Source: Owenia fusiformis (lineage: Eukaryota; Annelida; Polychaeta; Sabellida; Oweniidae). Taken from it: a stretch of 64,000 bases of DNA. Location of the stretch: positions 27,975,248-28,039,247 of the forward strand of contig CAIIXF020000003.1 in the NCBI GenBank assembly GCA_903813345.2, in the 5' to 3' direction. The notes beneath the pieces are model-generated. The model was given only the letters and a program-made list of their open reading frames with translations. It was not told where the DNA came from and searched no databases. The first letter of the stretch is position 1. Every line of letters begins with the position of its first letter. A program made the position numbers and the translations under genes. Of this stretch, positions 1 through 13,800 are shown one piece after another.

Positions 1-2
1 TT

Positions 3-491
3 TTAGAATATTGGCTGAAATACAGCAATTCTTGTGATTCATCTATTATATGGAACAACCAGTACATAACTAGATTTAGAGAACCACTCCTTTTTGTTAA
101 CTGGATTAAGAAAGGTATAATTTATGTGACAGATGTTGTTAGAAACAGTAAACTGGCTACATATGATGAATTGTGTCAAAAGATTCATAGAAATGGCCAA
201 AGTTTTTTAGAATATCAGGCCCTCAGAAATTCATTGTCTGATGAAATGATGCAAAGGTATGGAAATGTGTTGCCAAGTAAATCTTTAAAGTTTCGAGACA
301 TAGACTGCAAGATATTAAAAACCCAAACAATCAGAGAAAAACTTACCTTGGATAGAAAAATACCATTATATCATAACAATATCTCAATTGAAACAAATGT
401 ATGGAAATGTTTATATTCATGTACCAAAGATACGTCTTTGCTAACATTACAATGGAAGATATTTCACATTATTATATCACTATCTAGCTAG
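3..491 (+). pseudogene. C-terminal fragment of a LINE (L1-like) ORF2 protein
   Basis: An open frame runs from the window edge to a stop at 489-491, about 162 residues. Its order of short motifs (I-W-N-N-Q-Y-I, then F-V-N-W-I-K-K-G-I, then T-K-D-T...L-Q-W-K-I-F-H) is the pattern found after the reverse transcriptase domain of L1/Tx1-type non-LTR retrotransposon ORF2 proteins. No polymerase motif is in the window, so this is the extreme 3' end of an element lying mostly upstream, or a 5'-truncated copy. The frame may begin well before the first ATG at 126. No poly-A tail is obvious; a 34-bp tandem repeat follows. The clade is uncertain. Confidence 0.6.
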
Positions 492-525
492 CGAAAGTAT
501 GATTGGTCAAAACCGGGTCACATGC

Positions 526-690
526 CATATTTAATGATGATTTTAATGATGTCATTTCATATGTAAGCATCTGTTTTCAATGATGTCATGTTACATGTCA
601 GCATCTGATTTTAATGATGTCATTTCACATGTCAGCATCTGATTTTAATGATGTCATTTCACATGTCAGCATCTGATTTTAAGGATGTCA
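526..690 (+). repeat. 34-bp tandem repeat related to the acceptor of the exon at 1764
   Basis: About five copies of a 34-bp unit, each containing gtcagcatctg. The same string forms the 3' splice site and first bases of the exon at 1764. The array resumes at 1683-1763 after a dispersed element that landed inside it. Confidence 0.7.
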
Positions 691-695
691 TTTTT

Positions 696-1680
696 GGCTC
701 ACACAGTGAGCCTATGGGATTGACCAGGCGTCCGTCCGTCCGTTGGTCCGTCCGTTGGTCCGTCCATCCGTCCTTCCGTTGGTCCGTCCGTCAACATTGG
801 CCGCACAAATTAAAACTGCTATTCGGATTTCATTTTATGCATATCCATAATGCCTATTTGACCTATCAACGCCATTTCCCAAGTTCGCCCGGTTTCCGAG
901 AAATTGCGGATTTTGACGTCAAAAAGTCAAATTTTCTGTAAATACTAGACACTTTGTTGAAGTAGAACTTTTAAATAACTTTTAGTAGTTGGTGTATATG
1001 CAACTTATGTCCTCTGAAGATTTCAAAACTCTTGGAATTACGGTTTTTGGTGTTTACTCTATAAAATTTGAAAAAAGTAGGAATTCATCATTTTCAGGAA
1101 GCTTTCTCATGTATAAAGTCAATGGCAGGTTTTGTGATTGACAAGATTCTTTACGTTTGCCTTATACTTGATCATTTCCAGCAATAAATTATATCATTAA
1201 TAGATTTAAGCATTCCCTTCATATTTCTCAATATATATCAGCATCAAATTTTTACCGTTTTTGAGATATTTGACGTAAAAATACAGTAAAAATAAGTTAT
1301 TTTTCAACTTGCTTCAATTTGACCAAATTTTTTTTTGAAAATCATCTACAAGTTGCCAGGAGTTCAAATCTGATTAGGATTAGGATTTGACCTTTTTTTG
1401 TCCTTCAGTGACCTTCAAAAGGTCAAAAAAGTTGATTTTTCAAATTGATTTTTGGATGTAAATTTTGGTCAGCTTAATCACAAAAGACCTTACTGAGCTC
1501 TGAATAAGTAAAATTTTCAAGGTCAAAGGTCTTCAAACTAGGTCACACAACTATGCTATCTAAGTTTCTCAAAGTTTGAGACTGGAAATCCAAATCAATA
1601 TTTTTGTTTGAAAGTCAGGATATAAATTCCTCTGAAGGTTCCAAACTGTGTGAGCACAGGACCGTGGGTCCTTCATTTTA
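696..1680 (+). mobile_element. Dispersed 'ggctcacacagtgagcc' element, copy 1
   Basis: The element begins with a hairpin (ggctcac-aca-gtgagcc), followed by a short gtccgtcc tandem, and ends with a second hairpin (aggacc-gtg-ggtcct). A second copy at 22860-24390 has the same start, end and body, including an open frame of about 70 codons that I take as incidental. It interrupts the 34-bp array, which continues on its right side. There is no coding capacity for a transposase, so it is non-autonomous; the class is not resolved. Confidence 0.7.
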
Positions 1681-1682
1681 GT

Positions 1683-1763
1683 TTGTCAGCATCTGATTTT
1701 AATGATGTCATTTCACATGTCAGCATCTGATTTTAATGATGTCATTTTTTTTTAGTTTGTCAG
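1683..1763 (+). repeat. 34-bp tandem repeat, continuation up to a splice acceptor
   Basis: Two more copies of the unit at 526-690, then a T-rich tract and the tttgtcag acceptor of the exon at 1764. The unit shares only about 12 bases with the junction, so the link to the exon edge is weaker here than in the other arrays. Confidence 0.6.
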
Positions 1764-1864
1764 CATCTGGCTTCTCCAGTGCAGAAGAAAACATTGCTGA
1801 CAAATCTCCTAGGAATTCTACTGAGCCTGATGAGAGAAAGAGTTTCAGTATGCCTAAACTTGAG
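1764..1864 (+). CDS. TDRD12: TDRD12-like linker exon
   Basis: Reads [10 protein letters not shown] and ends S-M-P-K-L-E before gtaaga. It is rich in Ser, Glu and Asn, as expected for a disordered linker before the helicase. Its phase (1 in, 0 out) fits the exon at 3240. Both of its edges carry tandem repeats derived from the splice junction. It has no recognisable domain, so support comes from phase, splice sites and the repeat copies of its end. Confidence 0.65.
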
Positions 1865-4800
1865 GTAAGACAATAAGCTAGTATGCCTAAACATGATGTA
1901 AGAGAATGAGCCAGTATGCCTAAACTTGAGGTAAGAAAATAAGCCAGTATGCCTAAACTTCAGGTAAGACACAGAGATCACGGTAGACGTTCGCCATTTG
2001 CCAATTGCGAATTTTCAAAAGAGGTGGCGAAAAATATGTAAAGGTATTTCGCAGTTATGGCGAATTAGAGGTGTCACGGTTTCCCGATATTGGACCGAAT
2101 TTCGGTCCAGATGCTTCGGTTCGGGACATGGGACAGAAAGGGTTAATATCGGTACATAGATTCCTTCACTAAAATGCATAAAAACGTGTATAAATAGCGA
2201 GGAACACCTCCGATTTCGTTCTGAAATATTTTCACTTACCTCGTACCTAGATTACACTTCTTTGCATTGAAAAGTGTTATTAACGGACCCGCGATTTCAG
2301 GTAGATGGTAATGCTTGTTCGTAAATTTCTTCATCGTCGTTCGCAAATCTAGTGCATTATCAGTATGCCGGATATAGGAAAGAAATTGAGAAATCGAGCC
2401 GGCATCTAAGTCGAAAAAGTCGGCAGTTTGGAAGTATTTTGGGACTCCGATATCACAAGGTAAACGAATTGGTAATATTACACCGTGCAGACTATGTGAA
2501 ATGCCGATCACATTCGCGGCAGATGCTTTACATTCAATTTTAATGGACGTTTTTTTATTCCTGAATATGATTTTGAAAAGTGAAACTGAAAGTGAAACTG
2601 TCATCATCAGACATTTCATCATTTTTAATGTTCTGTCCCGTCCCGTCCCGAAAGTAACGTGTTGAGACCATTTGTACCATTCCGTACCGTACCGAAATTT
2701 TCTTGGACCGTGACACCTCTATTGCGAATTCCCTTTTTTACGGTTTTTCAAAATGGCTAATTCATATTTTGGTTGGCTAAAAATATTTTGGAAGATTTAG
2801 CCACAATGGCTAACAAGTTTTTTCAACTATCGTGATCTCTGACAATAAGCTAATATGGCTAAAGTTTACACAGAAGGTCTGCAGAAGTTGAATGCAATAT
2901 TTAATACCTACAGGCAGAAATTGAATGTGATATTTTTTATATTTACAGGCAGGTCTACAGAGGTTAAATGTGATATTTTATATTTACAGACAGATCTACA
3001 GAAGTTGAATATGATATTTTATATTTACAGCCAGGTCTACAGAAGTTGAATGTGATATTCTATATTTACAGCCACTCTACAAAAGGTGAATGTGATATTT
3101 TATATTTACAGGCAGGTCTACAAAAGGTGAATGTGATATTTTTTTATATTTACAGGCAGGTCTACAGAAGTTGAATGTGATATTTTATATTTTCAACCAG
3201 ATCTACAGAAGTTGAATGTGATATTTTTTATATTTACAGGCAGGTCTACAGAAGATGAATGTGATGCAAAAGAATGATGATGCTCTTGTGTTGACAGATA
3301 TGCCCCTCAATCCAATCAGCAGGTTCAATGTACTGGCAGACATGGTCACTGAGGTACGACATTTCATTTATTTTTGAATTATTATTTTACATATATACAA
3401 TATATATTTATATACTCAAACATGCAATTAATTACTGAGTGAGCCGACTGGCCAAGCAAGTTAAAGACAATAGTAACTTAGAGCTTCTAGGTCATATATA
3501 CTATGTTCTTTCAGGTTCAAAGAATCACAAGTTCCATTTTTAGATTTGGATATTCTATATATTTGGTAATTCTGTGATTTTGTTTGGTTGAAAAAAATCT
3601 TAATGACAGTTTAGCTATTAATTTGAGAAAATATTTCTATCAAATGATCACCACATGTTAGCCTAATACTACTACTGTATGTACAATGTACACTTTTGAT
3701 ATGTTTTTCAGACCCTCACAAAGAATGACATCAATGTAGTATGGGACATCCAAGCTAGGATCTGGCCATATATACGACGTATGAGTGATATTGTGGCAAT
3801 CGCCCCCAAGAAGTCAGGGAAAACCGTAGGATATATTGCTCAGGTTTTGACGAATTTAACCAATGATGTGATGTATGAGAGATTAAAGCCAGGATATGGG
3901 GTGAGTATGAAATGTCCGTATCTTAATGTAAAATATACAGTGCATGATAAGATAAATCAAAATGTCAGAAATCTACAGAACACTGTGATTGAGTCTATAG
4001 TTTTTCTTTTTTGCTGAATGAAATTACTAGTTGAAACATTGTAATGCATAAAGCACATTTCACCATCCACCACTAGATTCTTTGACATTTGTTGGATCTT
4101 ACTTGATATAAATTTGAATATATGTTTGGATGCGCTTGGAAATGTCTGTAACATAGAATAGACCATAGTGTTGCTAATTCTTCGTCATAAGATACTCTAG
4201 CTATTCTACTCATACACTGGTTCTGGAAATCCTGATCCTTCCATTTTCTCTTCATAAAGTTTGTCAAATTGTTCACTCTGGGCAACAGTGAACTGATTTT
4301 TCCAGTCATCAATCTTGCCTGAAATTGTACAAACAAAAAATTTCAATCGCTGACAATATATGAGACAGGCCACAGGAAAAGGGGTCTTATCACAGATTTT
4401 TTCAATATTCTGATTTTTTCTGATCTTAAAAAGCATAAAGAGACCTTCCAAATGAGCCATGGCTTATGTCTTAACAATTTTTTTCATTTACATATATAGA
4501 CCAAAAAGTTGAATTTGAATTTAGCACATTTTCCTCTTAATCTTGGGCACATTTTGGCTCTGTGGCACAAATTAAATTTTTGTGATATGACCAGTTTTGC
4601 TATGGCCAGGCTCATATTCATTTTGAAATCTAGGAGTTGGTCAGTGTAATATAAATGAACACCCAACAATAGAAAGAATGGCAGTACCAACTGAACCTAT
4701 GATCATAATTAAGAATGTTATCAAAATCATTTATTTTTTGAAATAAAGTCAATTTTTTGTAGAACTAAATCCATATTAACCCTAATAACCCTAAACTTCT

Positions 4801-7800
4801 GATAATTGAAAGTCAAACTTAATGTCGGTAAGATAATCCAGTCTTCCAAACATCTAATGTTTCTTCTCTGTTTTAAACTGCCAGTAATTTGAAGAAAAAG
4901 TACTAATAATTTACCTTTACGCATATGGAAATTACCTTTACGCATATGGCCTGGTGAGTCCTTTAATGCTGCTATACCTTTGAAAATGTTTGAAAATGCT
5001 GGATTCTTTTTGCATTCCTCAAAATCTATATATTTCACAATCTTTGTAATTTGGTCTTCAGTCAGAGTTCTTCCAAAGAAATCTGCTAACTCTTTGATGA
5101 CTCTTCTACCATCCTTTAATAAAGAATGATCTGTTAACTGGTTGTAGAGTAATCAATATTTGATCAATCACTTGATCAATTACTTTGTGGTTTCTGGTAA
5201 AACAAGGGTAGCAAATAGGTTTTGTACTCGCTTCATGCCACTTGGTTTATATGAATACTGGATATTAAGTAAACTCTGCAAAATGCTTATAGCTATTATT
5301 GACTCAGAGTTGAGGAAGTTGAAATAGCTTTACTTTGAACATTGACTCATTGTCTAGAAAGTAAATGGCTTTACTTTGAACACTACTTCATAGTTGGAAG
5401 TAAATAGCTTTAACTTGAACACCAAGTCAAAGGAAATAAATGCCTTAACCTTGCAGTCTTATATTTGAGAAAGTAATGGCTTTATCTTGAACATTGACTC
5501 AAAGTTTGGCAAGAAAATGACTTTACGTTGAACATTGCCTCATAATTGAAAAAGTAAATGGCTTTACCTTAAACATTGCCTCATAGTTGAAGAAGTAAAT
5601 GGCTTTACCTTGAATATTGCCTCATAGTTGAGAAAGTAATGGGTTTATCTTGAACATTGACTCAAAGTTTGGCAAGAAAATGACTTTACGTTGAACATTG
5701 CCTCATAATTGAAAAAGTAAATGGCTTTACCTTAAACATTGCCTCATAGTTGAGGAAGTAAATGGCTTTACCTTGAATATTGCCTCATAGTTGAGAAAGT
5801 AATGGCTTTATCTTGAACATTGACTCAAAGTTTGGCAAGAAAATGACTTTACGTTGAACATTGCCTCATAATTGAAAAAGTAAATGGCTTTACCTTAAAC
5901 ATTGCCTCATAGTTGAGGAAGTAAATAGCTTTACCTTGAATATTGCCTCATAGTTGAGAAAGTTAATGGCTTTATCTTGAACATTGACTCAAAGTTTGGC
6001 AAGAAAATGACTTTACGTTGAACATTGCCTCATAATTGATAAAGTAAATGGCTTTACCTTAAACATTGCCTCATAGTTGAGGAAGTAAATGGCTTTACCG
6101 TGAATATTTCCTCATAGTTGAGAAAGTTAATGGCTTTACCTTGAATATTGCCTCATAGTTGAGAAAGTAATGGGTTTATCTTGAACATTGACTCAAAGTT
6201 TGGCAAGAAAATGACTTTACGTTGAACATTGCCTCATAATTGAAAAAGTAAATGGCTTTACCTTAAACATTGCCTCATAGTTGAGGAAGTAAATGGCTTT
6301 ACCTTGAATATTGCCTCATAGTTGAGAAAGTAATGGCTTTATCTTGAACATTGACTCAAAGTTTGGCAAGAAAATGACTTTACGTTGAACATTGCCTCAT
6401 AATTGAAAAAGTAAATGGCTTTACCTTAAACATTGCCTCATAGTTGAGGAAGTAAATAGCTTGACCTTGAATATTGCCTCATAGTTGAGAAAGTTAATGG
6501 CTTTATCTTTAACATTGACTCAAAGTTTGGCAAGAAAATGACTTTACGTTGAACATTGCCTCATAATTGATAAAGTAAATGGCTTTACCTTAAACATTGC
6601 CTCATAGTTGAGGAAGTAAATGGCTTTACCGTGAATATTTCCTCATAGTTGAGAAAGTTAATGGCTTTACCTTGAACATTGACTCAAAGTTTGGCAAGTG
6701 AATGACTTTACATTGAACATTGCCTCATAATTGAAAAAGTAAATGGCTTTACCTTAAACATTGCCTCATAGTTGAGGAAGTTAATGGCTTTACCTTGAAC
6801 ATTGCTTCATAGTTGAGGAAGTAAATGGCTTTACCTTGAATATTGCTTCATAGTTGAGGAAGTAAATGGCTTTACCTTAAACATTGCCTCATAGTTGAGG
6901 AAGTAAATGGCTTTACCTTGAACATTGCTTCATAGTTGAGGAAATAAATGGCTTTACCTTGAAGTAAATGGCTTTACCTTGAATATTGCCTCATATTAGA
7001 GAAAGTTAATGGCTTTACCTTGAACATTGCTTCATAGTTGAGGAAGTAAATGGCTTTACCTTGACGTAAATGGCTTTACCTTGAATATTGCCTCATAGTT
7101 GAGAAAGTTAATGGCTTTACCTTGAACATTGCCTCATAGTTGAGAAAGTTAATGGCTTTACCTTGAACATTGCTTCATAGTTGAGGAAGTAAACGGCTTT
7201 ACCTTGAAGTAAATGGCTTTACCTTGAACATTGCCTCATAGTTGAGGAAGTAAATGGCTTTACCTTGAACATTCCCTCATAGTTGAGGAAGTAAACATCA
7301 AGTTGATCCCTGTGTTCCCACCAGGTGAGATAGAAGTCAAACCAGCTGCTTAAAATCACTCAAAGAAAAATAATATAAAAATAATTATAAAACACCAAAT
7401 AATGGGAAACTCTCTGAGAATCTAACTCAAAGTTTTCTTCCAAATAAGAAGTTGTTTAATCCAGTAGCCAATTTATCTGCATGATTTTTCAAAATAGAAA
7501 TGTATTTGTGGACTAAATTGAATTCTTTCACAATTTCAATGTTAACATAGTAACAAATTACATGTACATTAAATATTTTGTTGCTCATGTAAAACATGTT
7601 ATATAGGGATTGGTACTCCAACTTACTTAGGATGCAATCTGCAAATTCATTATATTAGTAATGATATGTAATATTATGAAATAAACTACAGTAACTATAA
7701 ATGTTGCCATTTTATAAATGAGTAACTGTAAACAATACTCAACATACTATGTTCACTCTCCCCTGATATGACAGCAGCAAAGAAGTCCTCCCATATTATA

Positions 7801-10800
7801 TCTGGGAAATGAGCAGACATCCCATCCTTTAATGTTTTATACAAGCTCAAATATGTTGATTTGGGGTTCCTTGTTTGCACTATAATCTAGATCAAAGATA
7901 GTAACAATGCATTTTGTGATTACATGTAGAGAAATCTATGTGAATTATTTTATTCGGATTACAGATTCAGATTCAATTCAGTTTATTCAATTCAAAATTC
8001 TATCATACAATATTTCATAAATAACATGAAAAAGACACCCCAATGGGCGTATATATTCCATGGGTCATGGGTTCTTCAGAATGACAGACATTTTGGGAAT
8101 TAATGAGAGCTTCGGAATTATAAGGCCCACGTATTGTTGATAAAGGGACCACTGAAAAGTCTAACTTTAATTAAGTAAGACTTTTGGAGATATAATGAAA
8201 GGGCCTTGTAACAATAAATCCCAGTACATGATTGCTTTTTGCCTTTAATCACTCTATTTCAATTTTTAAGATTAATACCATTTCAAAAATAACCTATAAA
8301 TGTGAGATTAAATAATTGAAATTAACACAACAAAATGCCACCACGATATGGAAGTGGGTAACAATTGTTATATGTTGAATACCAAGAGCTGAATGCCAGT
8401 CTTAAAGAAAAGTGGCTATAATAATATCTCGATATAATATCTCGATATTCTGTATTGGCACTCGACTTCGTCTCGTTCCAATACAGAATTTCTTGAACAG
8501 AATATATCCTGTATTGCACTTCAAATCATTCAATAACATTTTTATCGTGTGATCCTCTGTATTGCTACTGAGATTGTCCCCGCCTCCGTACCAATATTTT
8601 CTGTATTGCTTTGGAGATGATCAACAGGGACAATCTCAGTAGCAATACAGATTGGTACAGCACAAGAACTGACCAATCAGAAGTCTTCAATTTACAGATC
8701 ATATGATAATGCTAAATCTTTCTTACCTTACATTTTCTCTGTCTTACACCATAAGGAGCATATTCGTAGAGACCATGTGTTTTGAAGATTCTAGGTGGCT
8801 TCCTATTGGTCAACCAAGGTATTGGACTCTCTCCATGATCATATGGCCCAAGTTTGCCAGGAACAAAAACTAAAAATCAAAGTAAAGTTTAGTATAAATA
8901 TGAGAATTATTCAGACAGGTTTACAGGGGACTCAAATAAAAAGTCTCACAATGGGTCACAGTAGAAGTTTCAAAGTGATATAAACTTTCTGCCAAGTTCT
9001 TAACTTTAAAATTGCAATAAATGATGAAGTATATACAGTACATATCGGTAATATTTTACTGTCTTAGTTTAACCTTTATTCTACAGTCTCATCCAAATAA
9101 GTGGAGATGTACCTCAATATAAATGTTGGACAATTTATTTGTATATAAACATCAATATTACCATCTCTGCTTAATAAAAGATGGCTCTGTCGGTCATGCA
9201 CAGATGTTTTGTACATGTACTCTATATCTGCATTGTTAAGCACTAACTGTACCATTTCTAGACCAATAAAGGTTCCTGAAAGTAAATAAAAGTGAAGATT
9301 TCTTCCTCTTTTGATTATTTTTATGTTACTACAACCACCAAGATGTCTTTATCAGTGATCAGCATTCAGCCCTTGTTATATGGTAATTGTTGTTACACTT
9401 GGTCAACTTAACAAATAATCTTCAGATTAAACATTTACTGTCATAGATAAAAGGGAACAATGCTCCAGACCCTTGACATACTGAGCTGTGTTTTCAGAGG
9501 TAGTTTCATTTCAGTGGTTTTTAAAAATTACCAAACATAATGTTCAATGGTCACAAAGAGGAATTTTTTCAAAACTTTTGTTTAATCCCCTCAATTAATA
9601 TCCAAAGGTATTTTATACTACAAGTTATATGAATGCAATGCTAATGTAGACAAATACATATTCCAGATATGTACCAAAGGTTTTCAGTGAACATCGTTTT
9701 GCCTTAATAAACAACATTGTATAAGAAAAGTACATTTATATATTCAAATCTATCCTATAATGCAGGTACAGCATATCATTTGTACTCATTTGCATTCTTG
9801 TTTGCTGTGGGAAGTAGCATCAGCTGGAAGTGTCAGTTCCTTTAAGCATGTCACCACCTTGAAAGTGATGACATATTGTTATGCTCTTCATTTTAACTTC
9901 ACAGTAACTTCCAGTTACTTTACAAATACTGTTTAGACTGACCTCAATTTGAGTTTTGACCTTCAATGACCTTCTCAAGGTCAAAAAGGTATTTTTTCAA
10001 CTTGCTTCAATTTGACCAAATTCTTTTTTCAAAATTATCTACAAGTTCTTAAAAATTCAAATCTGACCATAGGTTTGAGATTTGACCTTCAATGACCTTC
10101 TCAGGGTAAAAAAGGTATTTTTTCAACTTGCTTCAATCTTCAAATCTGACTATAGATTTGAGATTTCACCTTTAATGACCTTCTCAGGGTCAAAAACCTG
10201 CTTCAAATTGACCAATATTTTTCCAAAATCATCTACAAGTTCTCAGAAATTCAAATCTGACTTAGAAAAATAAAAATAAAAAATAAAAAACATTATTTTG
10301 AGCAACTAGGTGGTGACATTTTGTCATGTTAATGCCTTGTTTTACATTACACAGACCTACGATATACTGGAGTTCGATTCTGAACTTTTCCGTGTGAATA
10401 ATTAAGGATAGGACAACTACGAGGGTTGTCCCAGAAGTAATGCACTATATGCTCTAACTTTATCAATAATTTATATTTTTCCATGAAATTTTCAGTAAAT
10501 GTTCCTTAGAGACATTTTGATTACTCTGAAAAATTTCATGTTGACTGATAAAACTATATTGATGTTATAATAAAATCAAGTTGGTGAGTTTGGGTAGGGC
10601 GGGGCAGGTTATACAGTCACGTCAAAAGGAATAAAAAATTGAAAATAAGAAATAATTAATCAACAAATACCATTTTATGAAGCTATAAGAAGTATGCTCA
10701 AAAATACATTTTTGAGATACTTAATTACTATGAGCACATCCTAGATTTAATGGATGTATATTGCACAGTGTCCCATTTCACATTTTCTCAAAATATTGCC

Positions 10801-13800
10801 CTTTGCATGTTATGCACTTTTGATGCCTGTCCGGTCAAACGCTCTTGGCAATTTCTTCCACTGTGACTTGTGGAGTTTTTGCCTCTCATGTTTAGAGTCG
10901 TCATCCAGGGTCAAATAGTCTCTTTTAAATCTATTCTGCCACCCCATAATTGTAGTTCTATCTGGTATATACTCCTTATATGCTTTCTTCATGTTTTGCA
11001 TGGCTGTGAGTCCAAGTGAAGTATGAAATTAGGCCACCAAACGCAATGCCTTCTGTTATCAGGTAAGAATTGCAGCCATTTTTGCAATTTATTGACTGTG
11101 ACTGTATTTGAATCTGTGACTATTGAAATGTGGTATTATGATATCACAGTGCTAAATGTCATTATTTGTACTTGGTTAACATCATGTTGAATAAATTTAA
11201 CAATTTCGCAAACATTTTGACCATTTGAAGGAAAGAAATATTAATAAAATAACACTTTAGATCTTTCCATAATTAGAAAAATTGGTGCCTGCCCCGCCCA
11301 CCCCTACCCCCATGTTGTTATAGCAACCATATTGAGACTTAATATTAATGTTTGATGCTGAAACTTCAGGATATAATAGATTAAACTTCAATTGTTATAT
11401 ATACAAAATTTCAGCTGAATTGAAGAATATTAAAGAAAGTTAGAGCATATAGTGCATTACTTCTGGGACAACCCTCGTATATGGAAAAAGTTTATAAACT
11501 GATTTTGAATTATTCCCTTAACTTGTCCTCACATAGGACATTGTCTTCTGTGTTTAACGTTGCAAACTAGAACGTTTTGGATAATGACCATCTGAACGCC
11601 TGTGTGTGCAAATCGAGATTGGTCACTTATATTCTTGAAAAAAATTGTAAAGCCCTTGAGAAAATTACTTCTTTTTCATTAATATTGGGAGATATATAGA
11701 ATGTCGTGTATGAGCATGGAGCTATTGAAATTGGGTTTCTAAATCATCAACATTCATTATATAATATAGAACTTGCACTCTGCTATATTATTTTGATAAA
11801 TTGATAAATTTACTACAGGTAAATAGGTGTCCTAGAAATATACAGAAAAATCTTAAAATTGCAGAAAAGTTTAGAATTGGCCTTATCGTAAATATGCGAC
11901 AAAACTGTTTGTTTTGTTTAACAAAATTAGCAACTGAATTTACGACATGGAAAAGTTCAGAATACTGACACAGACACATAAACATGTAGATTTGAAAATT
12001 ATCAATTTAGATTTGATGAACACCTGAAGCCAGCAATGTCAAAAATTCAAAAAAATTATCATTTTTAAATCACAAGAAATTACTTGAATTTAGATATGTA
12101 TATTATGAATAGAGCACAGAAAATCAAACTTTGCATTGATGAGAATTTGGAAAAATATAAAAATTGGGACATTTTCTGTGGATAAAATAATGACAAAATT
12201 GTTGTCAGTTGAGAAAAAATCCCAGTTTGTACAGGGACTGAGTTAAAATTTGTTTTTCACCTGATCTCATGTACCCAGAGAAGTAGACATCATCTTTGTA
12301 GATTTCCAGGTTTCTTAGTTTGTCAGTGAACATATCAGGATGCCACATACCAGAAAACATTGCACGTCCATCCTGGTATCTCAACCTCTTGGCTTTCTCC
12401 AGCAATCTCTCAGCCATTTTTACCTGAGTACAGTTGATTTCTGAGAAGACAGTTATATACATGTATATTATTCATTGGCGTTCTGTGAACTGCAATGTAG
12501 CAACAGGCTTATGTTGAATGATGGGGGATGATTGCTTGGCCTATATCTGAGCTACATGTACTGAAAAACACTTATTTCACCCTATTCAAAGTGAGCGTAT
12601 CTAATCCAAATGGCTGTGGTAAAGAAGAGAAACGACAACAAAAATCAAAAAATTAAAAAAGAATTGCAACATTGAACTGAGCTGACCTCATTCCCTAGAC
12701 ATTTCACACCACATTGTGAAATATTGCAGGCTATTTAAATTGTATCTTTAAACAATTGTTCCGTCAGAACTGCACATTTTATTTGATCATAGTGTCTTGC
12801 CTTAACCACAACCTTTCGAATTTGATACGCTCACTTAGCATAGGGTGTATTTTGAACCATAGCAGCCAGCTTTGCAAATGACTTTAGTGCTACCTTGGCA
12901 AATTATATGTTATAGCAGCCACATTTCGGACAACCATCACATTTTCATAATTGCCAAGTAACCAGCCACACTAAACTAAGGAATATTAAGAATATGCAGG
13001 CTGTCTTCAAAATCTAAAGAAAACTGTGCGATGCATTATTTATGATTTTTTTTTATTTATGTTATTTTTTTTTATTTATTTACAAAAGCAAAAGTAAAAA
13101 ATACAAATTAAAGTGGATTACACCCTATTGGAAATATGCATGATCATGAGTATGTGATGTCAATTAGCAATAGAGTGTTAATCTTTATTTTGCCTGAAAT
13201 TAAAAAAAAACTACTAGTGTGGATGCTATTAAATGTGACATGTAACAATTTCAGCCCAAGGTCCTTATTCTGTCAAGCTCTTGGAAGACAGCTCAGTCGA
13301 TTTATGATGTGTGTCGGGAGATCATAAGCCACGACCAGCCTCGTCGTGATAGTAAAGGGAAACCTGTTAAGAAGCTAGAGACAATAGTCATTTATGGAGG
13401 AGGATCAGAGACCCATCAAGCGGTATGGTTGTTTTTATTGTATGTCTCCACTAAATAGTGTAGGGCTGTAAATTGATTGCCATTTTTCATCTCTTCAAAC
13501 ATTTCATTCTGTTTGCCCTTGAGTCTTGAGAATGAAATTATTCATTTGAAATTCACACTCATTTGAGATTTTTGTTTGGCTGTTTTTATAGTCTCAGCCA
13601 TGGATCTAACAAGAATTTTATTACTTGGGAAACATATTTATTTTTAATGAAATAATGAATTACAAAAGTTATGGAAATTGATTGATTGTAATATTGAAGA
13701 TTTTTTTTTTGTAAAATTTATTTTATTTCAGTTTGACTTCTTACATTTTACATTTTAAAGCAACCTCTCTCAAAATATTGAAGATGTATATTAACATTTC

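Noticed and set aside
648-941. 97-codon frame with R-P-S-V-R-repeats, also at 22795-23100.
   Set aside because: Generated by the gtccgtcc run of the dispersed element; shared only because the element is shared, with no domain.
7339-7348. Acceptor ttaag|cag for sulfotransferase exon 5.
   Set aside because: It breaks phase with the preceding exon; the acceptor tttgag at 7359-7360 gives the correct phase and reads M-I-L-S-S-W-F-D.
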